Source: Bacillota bacterium
Lineage (GTDB): Bacteria; Bacillota; Clostridia; Christensenellales; Aristaeellaceae
DNA: 6,702 bases
NCBI GenBank assembly: GCA_023458835.1
Contig: JAEWWY010000199.1
Span: 1-6,702 of the forward strand
Direction of reading: 5' to 3'
In this document: positions 1-5,605 of the stretch, piece after piece
Layout of the letters: every line of letters starts with the position of its first letter
Position numbering within the stretch: position 1 is the stretch's first letter
The notes under the pieces: model-generated
Databases searched by the model: none
Told to the model about the DNA's origin: nothing
The model's input: only the letters and a program-made list of their open reading frames with translations
Translations under genes and position numbers: made by a program

Positions 1-1252
1 GTACATGGATGTGAAGTGGGCGGAGTTTGAGCCTGAAAAGGGCAAATACAACTTTGAGGCGCTGGAAAACACATACCACCTGTCCCATTGGAAGTCCCTT
101 GGCAAGCGGATCATCCTGCGCTTTGTAATGGACGATGTAGTAGACAACGGCGGCGAAAAACGCATGGATATCCCTCAATGGCTGTATGACGAGCTGGAGG
201 CCGAAAACCATAACGGCAAGGGCGCCGGAACCTTCTACTATGAGCCGGAGGCGCTGGGCGGCGGAGGCTTCTCTCCCAACTACGAAAGCCCGCTGCTGAT
301 CGCCTGCCATGAAAAAGCCATCGCGGCCCTGGGTGAAAAATTCGATGACCCTGCCATCCTGGCCTATGTGCAGGTAGGCAGCCTGGGCCACTGGGCGGAG
401 ATGCACACCTGGCCCGAAGGCACCGGGGAATTCCCCAACCCTGAACTGGTGGGCGTATACATGTCCGCCTATACAAAGGCTTTCCGGAACGTAAAGCTGG
501 CCGCCCGCAAGCCTTATCCCTATGCCGCACAAAATAACTGGGGCCTGTACAATGATATGTTCGGCAACGTGGGCGCCACCGACACCTTCTGCGGTTACTT
601 TTTAACCGGCTGCACCGACATGCCCCACGCCTCGGCGGAGGAAGTGGCCGCCTCCAAAATGCCGGATTTCTGGAAATACGGCTATTCCGGCGGCGAATTT
701 GCCGAAGGCAATGTGCGCAAATGGACGGGGGATGACGCCATTGCGTCCACGCTGCGCCTGATCCGCCAAAGCCACTCCTCCCTCATCGGCCCCTGCGCCC
801 CCACCGATGTGCTGGAGACCGATGCGGACGCCCACGACCGGGATGTGAATTTTGACCTGATCCGCGGCACCATGGGCTATCACCTGCGGGTGGAGAGCAT
901 TACCAAGGTGGATGCTGCCAAGGCGGGGGAAACGCTTGCCTTTCAGATTGTGATCAGCAACCGCGGCGTGGCCCCCTTCTATTACCCATGGCCCATGGAG
1001 CTCTCCCTTGCGGATGCGTCAGGGAACACCGTATACGCGCAGGCGGCCGAAGCGGATATCACCAAGTGGCTGCCGGGGCGTACATCCTTCACGGAAAAGC
1101 TCACCCTGCCAAAGGACCTTACGGAGGGTACCTATACCTTGCAGGTGGCCATTCTCGACCCCTCCACCCAAAAGCCATGCATCCATCTGGAAATGGATGG
1201 ACTCTTGGAGGACGGGCGCTACAGCCTGTATCCCATTACTGTGCATCCGTAA
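1..1252 (+). CDS. DUF4832-family glycoside-hydrolase-like protein (5' end missing)
   Basis: The reading frame is open to the left edge (a Tyr codon precedes the first Met at base 5), so the gene begins upstream and roughly the first 50 or more residues are missing. Numbering from that Met, residues 1-285 look like a TIM-barrel glycosidase of the GH clan A type. A W-x-x-F-E-P-E-x-G-x-Y segment lies at 5-15, IILRFV at 36-41, and GSLGHWAEMH at 125-134. MPDFW and SGGEF follow at 219-231. E132 and E231 are the obvious candidate catalytic acids, but this is inferred. Residues 288-412 form a beta-rich Ig-like C-terminal domain that begins MGYHLRVESI, as in DUF4832 proteins. I recognise the family by its conserved barrel motifs; members are mostly uncharacterised and often assumed to act on polysaccharides. 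No substrate can be named. The gene ends in TAA and converges on the aldo/keto reductase gene. Family confidence is good, enzyme activity unproven. Confidence 0.8.
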   Translation, partial: YMDVKWAEFEPEKGKYNFEALENTYHLSHWKSLGKRIILRFVMDDVVDNGGEKRMDIPQWLYDELEAENHNGKGAGTFYYEPEALGGGGFSPNYESPLLIACHEKAIAALGEKFDDPAILAYVQVGSLGHWAEMHTWPEGTGEFPNPELVGVYMSAYTKAFRNVKLAARKPYPYAAQNNWGLYNDMFGNVGATDTFCGYFLTGCTDMPHASAEEVAASKMPDFWKYGYSGGEFAEGNVRKWTGDDAIASTLRLIRQSHSSLIGPCAPTDVLETDADAHDRDVNFDLIRGTMGYHLRVESITKVDAAKAGETLAFQIVISNRGVAPFYYPWPMELSLADASGNTVYAQAAEADITKWLPGRTSFTEKLTLPKDLTEGTYTLQVAILDPSTQKPCIHLEMDGLLEDGRYSLYPITVHP

Positions 1253-1298
1253 GAAAGTTCCGGCTGCCCTCCCCTGAAAAAATGTAAGCGGGCAAAAA

Positions 1299-1406
1299 AA
1301 TCGCCCCTGCGCCGTGTTGAGAAGGTTGGTGTCCCTCCAGGCCGGAAAACGCCCGGCAGAGACAACAACAAACGCTTTACACCGTAGGGGCGATTACCAA
1401 TCTCCC
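1299..1406. repeat. Degenerate inverted-repeat element in convergent spacer
   Basis: The 10-mer AATCGCCCCT (1299-1308) is the exact reverse complement of AGGGGCGATT (1386-1395). The match continues inward imperfectly as GCGCCGTGT (1309-1317) against ACACCGT (1379-1385). The right copy also folds by itself: GGGCGATT (1388-1395), loop ACC, AATCTCCC (1399-1406), with one mismatch. A third small hairpin, GCCGG/CCGGC (1341-1345 and 1353-1357), lies between the arms. Short GTAGGGGCGA...TCGCCCG hairpin repeats are, as I recall, common between genes in Clostridia; this may be a decayed pair of them. No protein is encoded. A copy count in a genome would settle whether it is a repeat family. Confidence 0.5.
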
Positions 1407-1457
1407 GCCAAGCCGCAGCCAGGGCCGCGCTTGGGATCAGGTGATTTCATGCCGTGC

Positions 1458-1479
1458 TCCCATGGGCCTATCCATGGGA
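1458..1479 (-). terminator. Possible terminator hairpin after aldo/keto reductase gene
   Basis: TCCCATGG (1458-1465) and CCATGGGA (1472-1479) form a perfect 8-bp stem with a 6-base loop, ending about ten bases past the reductase stop codon. No run of T follows on the minus strand, so it is not a classical intrinsic terminator. It may only protect or pause the transcript. The whole spacer 1253-1488 carries no supportable gene. Confidence 0.3.
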
Positions 1480-1488
1480 ATTTTACCT

Positions 1489-2343
1489 TTAGAAAGAAAT
1501 CCTGTCCGGATCACTTGCCAGGCCGCAAACGCCGGGCTCCAGGCCATCGATGGCGGCCATCTCCCCATCGGAGAGCACAAAATCGAACAGCTCTGCATTT
1601 TGACGGATACGCTCAGGCGTAACAGACTTGGGCAGGGGCAAAAAGCCCTTTTGCAGGCTCCAGCGCAAAGCGACCTGAGCGGCGGATTTTCCATGCCTTT
1701 GCGCAATCTCCTGCACGGTGCCGACATCCATGATGCGCCCCAGGCCCAGGGGGCTGTACGCCTCCAGAAGAATGTCATGCCCGCGGCAAAAATCCACCGT
1801 CGCAAGATGCACGTCGCCGGGGCACAGGCGGATCTGATTCACCATGGGCTTCACCTGGGCGGTCTCCATCAGCGCCGTGAGGTGATGGGGCCGGAAATTG
1901 CTCACACCGATGGCGCGGATGCGCCCCGCCGCATACAGCTCTTCAAATGCCTTCCAGGAGCCGGCATTGGCCTCCTTCCAGCTATTGCGGAAGCGGATGG
2001 GATTGGGCCAGTGGATGAGGTACAGGTCCAGGTAGTCAAAGCCCAGCTCCCCCATGGTCTTTTCAAAGGCCCGCATCGTATTATCGTAGCCGTGATCGGG
2101 ATTGAACAGCTTGCTGGTCACAAAAATATCCTGGCGCGCCATACCGCTTTCCCTGACCGCACGGCCTACGCTTTCTTCGTTTCCATAGGCCGAAGCCGTA
2201 TCGATATGGCGGTAGCCCGCCTCCAAAGCCGCCTTCACGGAGGCAACGGCCACCTCCCCATCGGGCGTCTGCCAGGTGCCAAAGCCTACGCAGGGAATCT
2301 GAACGCCATTTGCCAGCCTATACGTATCCTTCACCGATTTCAT
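1489..2343 (-). CDS. Aldo/keto reductase
   Basis: A 284-residue cytosolic NAD(P)H-dependent oxidoreductase that reduces aldehydes or ketones to alcohols. All four catalytic residues of the superfamily are visible: D48 and Y53 (HIDTASAYGNE, 47-56), K78 (FVTSKLF) and H111 (LYLIHWP). GVSNF (146-150) and the cofactor-side LPKS (237-240) are also present. Length is normal for the prokaryotic AKR5-like group that includes glyoxal/methylglyoxal reductases. Where that group usually has NQxExHP, this protein has NQIRLCPGD (169-177); I recall this variant in clostridial homologues, so it is probably a subgroup trait. I chose the ATG at 2341-2343 over a TTG at 2370, because AAAGGAG sits 7 bases upstream of the ATG and would be inside the longer reading. 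The gene is divergent from a MerR regulator and is likely switched on by it through a 19-bp-spaced promoter. A role in aldehyde detoxification is inferred from this context; the actual substrate is unknown. Confidence 0.93.
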   Translation of the reverse strand: MKSVKDTYRLANGVQIPCVGFGTWQTPDGEVAVASVKAALEAGYRHIDTASAYGNEESVGRAVRESGMARQDIFVTSKLFNPDHGYDNTMRAFEKTMGELGFDYLDLYLIHWPNPIRFRNSWKEANAGSWKAFEELYAAGRIRAIGVSNFRPHHLTALMETAQVKPMVNQIRLCPGDVHLATVDFCRGHDILLEAYSPLGLGRIMDVGTVQEIAQRHGKSAAQVALRWSLQKGFLPLPKSVTPERIRQNAELFDFVLSDGEMAAIDGLEPGVCGLASDPDRISF

Positions 2344-2363
2344 ATGATCTCTCCTTTTTTCCC

Positions 2364-2392
2364 TTGCCAAATGCCGGGATCGTTGTTATACT
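2364..2392 (+). promoter_or_regulatory. Candidate promoter of the merR gene
   Basis: TTGCCA (2364-2369) and TATACT (2387-2392) are 17 bp apart on the plus strand, which is ideal sigma-A spacing. Transcription would begin near 2399, so the dyad at 2405-2422 lies just downstream of the start. A regulator bound there would be expected to limit its own synthesis. The -35 box is only a fair match. Confidence 0.45.
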
Positions 2393-2402
2393 GCCAGTAT
2401 AA
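2386..2402. promoter_or_regulatory. Perfect 17-bp palindrome overlapping facing -10 boxes
   Basis: TTATACTG-C-CAGTATAA is a perfect palindrome with 8-bp arms around one base. Its right arm holds the -10 box of the reductase promoter (minus strand), and its left arm holds a TATACT that can serve as a -10 box for merR (plus strand). It may be simply two abutting -10 boxes or a second operator. It is too tight (1-base loop) to be a good RNA hairpin. Confidence 0.5.
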
Positions 2403-2426
2403 ACCTTAACGTTAGCTCTAAGTCAA
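2396..2426 (-). promoter_or_regulatory. MerR-type promoter of the aldo/keto reductase gene
   Basis: On the minus strand a TTGACT -35 box (2421-2426) and a TATACT -10 box (2396-2401) are separated by exactly 19 bp (2402-2420). Such an over-long spacer makes a promoter weak unless a MerR-family activator bound in the spacer untwists the DNA. Transcription would begin near 2389, giving a leader of about 45 bases before the reductase ATG. Confidence 0.75.
2405..2422. promoter_or_regulatory. Probable MerR/AdhR-like operator
   Basis: On the minus strand this 18-bp imperfect dyad reads CTTAGAG-CTAA-CGTTAAG, and it fills the spacer of the reductase promoter. The half-sites agree with each other at 5 of 7 positions. 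The B. subtilis AdhR operator, as I recall it, is CTTAAAG-N4-CTTTAAG; each half here differs from that by one base and the spacing is identical. The adjacent MerR protein is the likely ligand. Confidence 0.65.
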
Positions 2427-2466
2427 CCTCGGAAAACAGATTTTTCCGCTGAAAGGGGCATACCCA

Positions 2467-2844
2467 GTGGATTATTCCATGAAACAGGTTTCCCAATTGA
2501 CGGGCTTGACGGCGCATACCCTGCGCTATTATGAAAAGGAAGGCCTTTTGCCCGATGTGCGCAGAACGAAAAGCGGCATCCGCCGCTTCTCCCAGGAGGA
2601 CATCGAGGGGCTGGGGCTGATCTGCTGCCTGAAAAGCACGGGGATGTCCATCAAGCAGATCCGGGAATTTGTAGAACTGAGCCTGAAGGGGGATTGCACC
2701 CTCAAGCGTAGGTGCGATATGCTCCTTGCGCACAAAAGGGATGTAGAGGAGCAGATGCTTCAAATGCAAAAGCATATTGAAAAGGTCACCCACAAGATCG
2801 CCTATTTCACCAGCAAGTACGAAGCGATTGCGGCGGCCAAATAG
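2467..2844 (+). CDS. MerR-family transcriptional regulator, AdhR/YyaN-like
   Basis: A 125-residue DNA-binding protein. Residues 6-25 form the N-terminal helix-turn-helix (QVSQLTGLTAHTLRYYEKEG). The wing follows (VRRTKSGIRRFS, 31-42), then the second helix pair (CLKSTGMSIKQIREF, 54-68). A charged, probably coiled-coil dimerisation helix covers roughly 78-118. There is no large ligand-binding domain, so it belongs to the short one-component sensors. C54 aligns with the reactive Cys52 I recall in B. subtilis AdhR (CMRNAGLSIE there, CLKSTGMSIK here); C53, C77 and C83 are further thiols. Start: GTG at 2467 has GAAAGGGG 8 bases upstream, while the internal ATG at 2479 has no ribosome binding site. 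It is divergent from the aldo/keto reductase gene, which it probably activates, and likely self-regulates from the shared 123-bp region. Sensing of aldehydes is inferred. A weak GCGGC/GCCGC hairpin spans the stop codon but has no T tract. Confidence 0.92.
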   Translation: MDYSMKQVSQLTGLTAHTLRYYEKEGLLPDVRRTKSGIRRFSQEDIEGLGLICCLKSTGMSIKQIREFVELSLKGDCTLKRRCDMLLAHKRDVEEQMLQMQKHIEKVTHKIAYFTSKYEAIAAAK

Positions 2845-2873
2845 CCGCGCCTTCATTTGTTACAATCCCTCCA

Positions 2874-2903
2874 TTGTTTCCCCCTCCTTCTTATTGGTAT
2901 ACT
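2874..2903 (+). promoter_or_regulatory. Candidate promoter of the L,D-transpeptidase gene
   Basis: TTGTTT (2874-2879) and TATACT (2898-2903) are 18 bp apart in the 93-bp gap behind merR. Transcription would start near 2910, about 28 bases before the ATG. This suggests the transpeptidase gene has its own promoter, though read-through from merR cannot be excluded because no good terminator separates them. Confidence 0.5.
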
Positions 2904-2937
2904 GGACATATTCCCAAAGCACCGAGAGGAGGCGCTT

Positions 2938-4674
2938 ATGTTTACGCTCCGCCGGATGGCCGCCCTTGTATCGGCCGCCATTCTTTTGCTTTCCTCCCTC
3001 CCCGCCCTGGCGGAAGGAGAATTGACGTTTGTGGACCTTCCCCAGGAGATCCGCCCCGGCAAGCTGTTGATGCTGAATTTCACCGCTGCCATCCCCGAGG
3101 ATGTGGACATCCTCCTTACGGACACGGCGGAAACGGCCATGAAGCTGTATGAGGCCTTCCCCGCGAAGGCCGGGCGCAACAGCTTCAGCTTCGACGGCAT
3201 ACTCAATGGCGCCGCACTCCCGCCCGGCGCCTACAAGCTGCAGGTCGTATCGGCAAACGGCAGCGCTTTGGCAGACATAGCGATCGGCCTGCAAAGCCCT
3301 GTCCTGATAAATGTCATCCCCAGCGATACGCATACTACGCCCGGCGCCCTCTTTCATATACACGCGGAGGCGAACATGCAGGGCACGTTGACCGTGCGCC
3401 TGGAGGGGCAGGATGCGCTTTTGTACGAAGGGGCTGTGAACGCCGGGGAAAATGATATCCCCTGGAACGGCACTGCCGCCGGTGTGGCCCTTCCGCCGGG
3501 CGACTATACGCTCATCGTGCAGCTTCAGGACGACACGGGCTATTTATCCAACGCCCATTATATCCCCGTCACGCTGGAGGAGGCTCAGGAGGCGGCCGGC
3601 CTTCAGGAGGAGTCCGCCGCGCTGCCTGACGCGGACGCAAGGACCAGCGGCGCGTTCGTCGCCCCTGCCGACTTCAGCACCCATCCTGCGGACGGCGAAC
3701 TCAATTACTGGACGCTGCCTATGGACCTTGGCAATGAAGCCGCCATTTGGGAAGTGATGATGCAGCCCATTACCGTCTTGAAAGGCGACCAAAAACGGGC
3801 CTATAAGCTTCGGGCCAGCCCGGAGGAGAGTGCGGATCCTGTTGGCGAAATCACCTATGACTCCCAGGGCGTCAGGGTGCTGGAAAATCTGGACAACGGC
3901 TGGAGCCTGATCGAATCCTATTCCAGCTCGTTCCATGACAGCACCGTCAAGGTATGGGGCGAAATGGTGCAGGGGTATGTGAAAACAAACCTGCTGCAAA
4001 CCAAAAACCCCTCCAAGAAATATGGCCTGCTCATCGACAAGCTGTCCCAGAGGATGTATATCTTCAAGGACGGCAAGATGTTTACCGAGCTGCTCATTTC
4101 CACCGGGCTGATCGACGATCCGAAAAAGGCCTATACCGAAACGCAGGCCGGGGATTACCTTATCGTCAGCCGCGTGGGCAAATTCATGTCCGACAACCTG
4201 CATTGCGAAATGGCGCTGCGCTTCAACAACGGCAACCTGATCCATCAGGTGCCATACACCCTGCGCAGCGACGGCAGCAAGTATTTCGACAAAACGGAGC
4301 CCAAGCTGGGCACCAAGGCCAGCCACGGCTGCGTGCGCGTGCAGCGCAAAAAAAACGCCGAGGGTGTGAACATGACCTGGCTGTGGAACAACCTGGAGCT
4401 GAACACCAGGGTGTTGATCTGGGAGGATTACAAAGGCCGCCAGCTTCCCATTCCCAGCGCGGACACAAAGCTGTATTACAACCCCGATGGCGGTTCCTAT
4501 TACCATAGTGTGGACAATTGTACGGATGTCAGGGAAAAGTTCCTGCCCCTCTCCGGCTTCACCTACGGGCAGTTGGAAAATGACGCCTTTGCCCACCTGG
4601 AGCGCTGCCCCGCCTGCGCGCCGCCCATGCGGGAAAGCCAGATCAAAGCCATCAACGCCGCCCACGCGGAGTAA
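2938..4674 (+). CDS. Secreted L,D-transpeptidase (YkuD) with Ig-like, SH3-like and Cys-rich domains
   Basis: A 578-residue exported wall enzyme. Residues 1-25 are a Sec signal peptide (RR, a hydrophobic core, then ALA before E26) with no lipobox. Two FlgD-like Ig repeats follow (about 27-112 and 113-205), each closing with ALPPGxYxL (93-101 and 184-192). After a linker (206-270) comes a bacterial SH3-like domain (about 277-356; YKLRASP to QGYVKTNLLQ). The YkuD catalytic domain spans about 361-498, with H436 (LIHQVP) and SHGCVRV at 462-468, whose C465 is the nucleophile. YkuD enzymes form 3-3 peptidoglycan crosslinks or attach proteins to the wall. The tail (about 515-578) has YYH (H523), C528 and CPAC (C557, C560), resembling the short YHxxxC...CxxC modules seen in many secreted proteins and perhaps binding metal. 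I chose the ATG at 2938 because AGAGGAGG lies 5 bases upstream and the signal peptide starts there; the longer reading to 2857 lacks both. The gene converges on korB and shares a hairpin with it. Function is confident; the tail's role is unknown. Confidence 0.93.
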   Translation: MFTLRRMAALVSAAILLLSSLPALAEGELTFVDLPQEIRPGKLLMLNFTAAIPEDVDILLTDTAETAMKLYEAFPAKAGRNSFSFDGILNGAALPPGAYKLQVVSANGSALADIAIGLQSPVLINVIPSDTHTTPGALFHIHAEANMQGTLTVRLEGQDALLYEGAVNAGENDIPWNGTAAGVALPPGDYTLIVQLQDDTGYLSNAHYIPVTLEEAQEAAGLQEESAALPDADARTSGAFVAPADFSTHPADGELNYWTLPMDLGNEAAIWEVMMQPITVLKGDQKRAYKLRASPEESADPVGEITYDSQGVRVLENLDNGWSLIESYSSSFHDSTVKVWGEMVQGYVKTNLLQTKNPSKKYGLLIDKLSQRMYIFKDGKMFTELLISTGLIDDPKKAYTETQAGDYLIVSRVGKFMSDNLHCEMALRFNNGNLIHQVPYTLRSDGSKYFDKTEPKLGTKASHGCVRVQRKKNAEGVNMTWLWNNLELNTRVLIWEDYKGRQLPIPSADTKLYYNPDGGSYYHSVDNCTDVREKFLPLSGFTYGQLENDAFAHLERCPACAPPMRESQIKAINAAHAE

Positions 4675-4700
4675 CGGGAAAGAGCATAGAAATTTTGCAA

Positions 4701-4730
4701 AGAGGGTGTCTTTTGAAAAAGACACCCTCT
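4701..4730. terminator. Hairpin between convergent genes, probable bidirectional terminator
   Basis: AGAGGGTGTCTTTT (4701-4714) is fully complementary to AAAAGACACCCTCT (4717-4730), giving a stem of about 12 pairs once the tight loop is relaxed. It lies 26 bases past the transpeptidase stop and 23 bases past the korB stop, so it can serve both transcripts. There is no long T run right after either arm (plus strand CCGTACTT; minus strand TTGCAAAATTT). Confidence 0.75.
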
Positions 4731-4753
4731 CCGTACTTCACCCAGAAAGCTTC

Positions 4754-5605
4754 CTATATGGCTTCCTTGATCAGCCTTTCCACCACAGCCTTGTCGGCGG
4801 CCTGATCAATCAGCGGCACCCCGTCCCTCAAAACGGAATGCTTGCGGTGGAAGGTGGGCCGCTCCTCCCGGTAGATCACGCCAAGAGGGATCTTCTCATA
4901 GAATTCCATGGCTTTTTCCATGGCCTTGAGCTTGTCGGAGGGATCGTAATCCTCCTCCAGAATATAGGTATGCTGCTGATACCACTGGAAGGTGTTCAGC
5001 TTGTTGAAGCTCACGCAGGGCTGAAAGATGTCCAGCAGCGCATAGCCGGGATATTGGATGGCTTCCTTCATCAGCGCTGTCAGATGCTTGGGCTGGCCGC
5101 TGAATCCACGGCCCACAAAGCCGGCGCCCGCGGCAATGGCCAGCAGCACGGGGTTGAGCGGGGTATTCGCGCTGCCCTCCGCCTGTACGGGGGTAGTCAT
5201 CCCCTCAATCGTGGTGGGGGATGCCTGCCCCTTGGTCAGGCCGTAGATCTGGTTATCGTGCACGAAGTGGTTGATATCCACATTCCTGCGCATGTTGTGC
5301 AGAAAGTGGTTCCCGCCCTCGCCGTAGGAGTCGCCGTCGCCGGTATTCACGATCACGGTCAGGTCTTCGTTGGCGATTTTGGCCGCCACCGCCGCCGGAA
5401 GCGCCCGGCCATGCAGGCCGCAGAAAAAGTTGGCGCTGATATATTGGGGCGTTTTTGCAGCCTGGCCGATGCCGGCCACCATCAATACCTCATGGGGATC
5501 CTTTCCCAGCTCTTCCAGCGCCGTTTTCAGGCAGTTCAATATGCTGAAATTGCCGCAGCCGGGGCACCAGGCCGTCTCATGAGTGGCAAATCTCTTTTCT
5601 TCCAT
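4754..5605 (-). CDS. korB: 2-oxoacid:ferredoxin oxidoreductase, beta subunit
   Basis: The 283-residue beta subunit binds thiamine diphosphate and an iron-sulfur cluster. With KorA it oxidatively decarboxylates a 2-oxoacid (2-oxoglutarate or related) to the acyl-CoA, reducing ferredoxin, in the cytosol. The CPGCGN motif is at 14-19. The thiamine diphosphate signature GDGDSYGEGGNH is at 89-100, followed by DN at 117-118 and IYGLTKGQASPTT (120-132). HGRALP (65-70) and QPCVSFN (195-201) are also family marks. Cluster ligands C14, C17 and C197 are present, but the usual GIGC third ligand is GIGQ here (Q48); C62 is nearby. I recall GIGQAAK forms in other anaerobes, so this may be a subgroup. The C-terminal 210-283 matches the beta-subunit tail in length. 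The ATG overlaps the korA stop by one base (TAATG), with AAGGGGG about 10 bases upstream inside korA, suggesting coupled translation. The family is certain; the substrate is not, and porB/vorB-like activity cannot be ruled out from sequence alone. Confidence 0.92.
   Translation of the reverse strand: MEEKRFATHETAWCPGCGNFSILNCLKTALEELGKDPHEVLMVAGIGQAAKTPQYISANFFCGLHGRALPAAVAAKIANEDLTVIVNTGDGDSYGEGGNHFLHNMRRNVDINHFVHDNQIYGLTKGQASPTTIEGMTTPVQAEGSANTPLNPVLLAIAAGAGFVGRGFSGQPKHLTALMKEAIQYPGYALLDIFQPCVSFNKLNTFQWYQQHTYILEEDYDPSDKLKAMEKAMEFYEKIPLGVIYREERPTFHRKHSVLRDGVPLIDQAADKAVVERLIKEAI

Noticed and set aside
2344..2370. Nine-residue N-terminal extension of the aldo/keto reductase from a TTG codon
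   Set aside because: The extension covers the ribosome binding site of the ATG at 2343 and adds residues not expected in the family.
1441..2409. 322-residue plus-strand open frame opposite the aldo/keto reductase gene
   Set aside because: A shadow of the reductase, which has the full catalytic tetrad and a good ribosome binding site. The frame also runs across the regulatory palindrome.
2833..2848. GCGGC/GCCGC hairpin at the merR stop codon as a terminator
   Set aside because: Only five pairs and no T tract; more likely chance in G+C-rich sequence.
2857..2937. 27-residue N-terminal extension of the L,D-transpeptidase
   Set aside because: It would put the signal peptide internally and would translate the AGAGGAGG site and the likely promoter; the ATG at 2938 explains all of these.
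3544..4725. 393-residue open frame on the minus strand opposite the L,D-transpeptidase
   Set aside because: It lies wholly against a gene with clear catalytic motifs and has no recognisable domain or convincing start. Long antisense frames are expected in such G+C-rich coding DNA.
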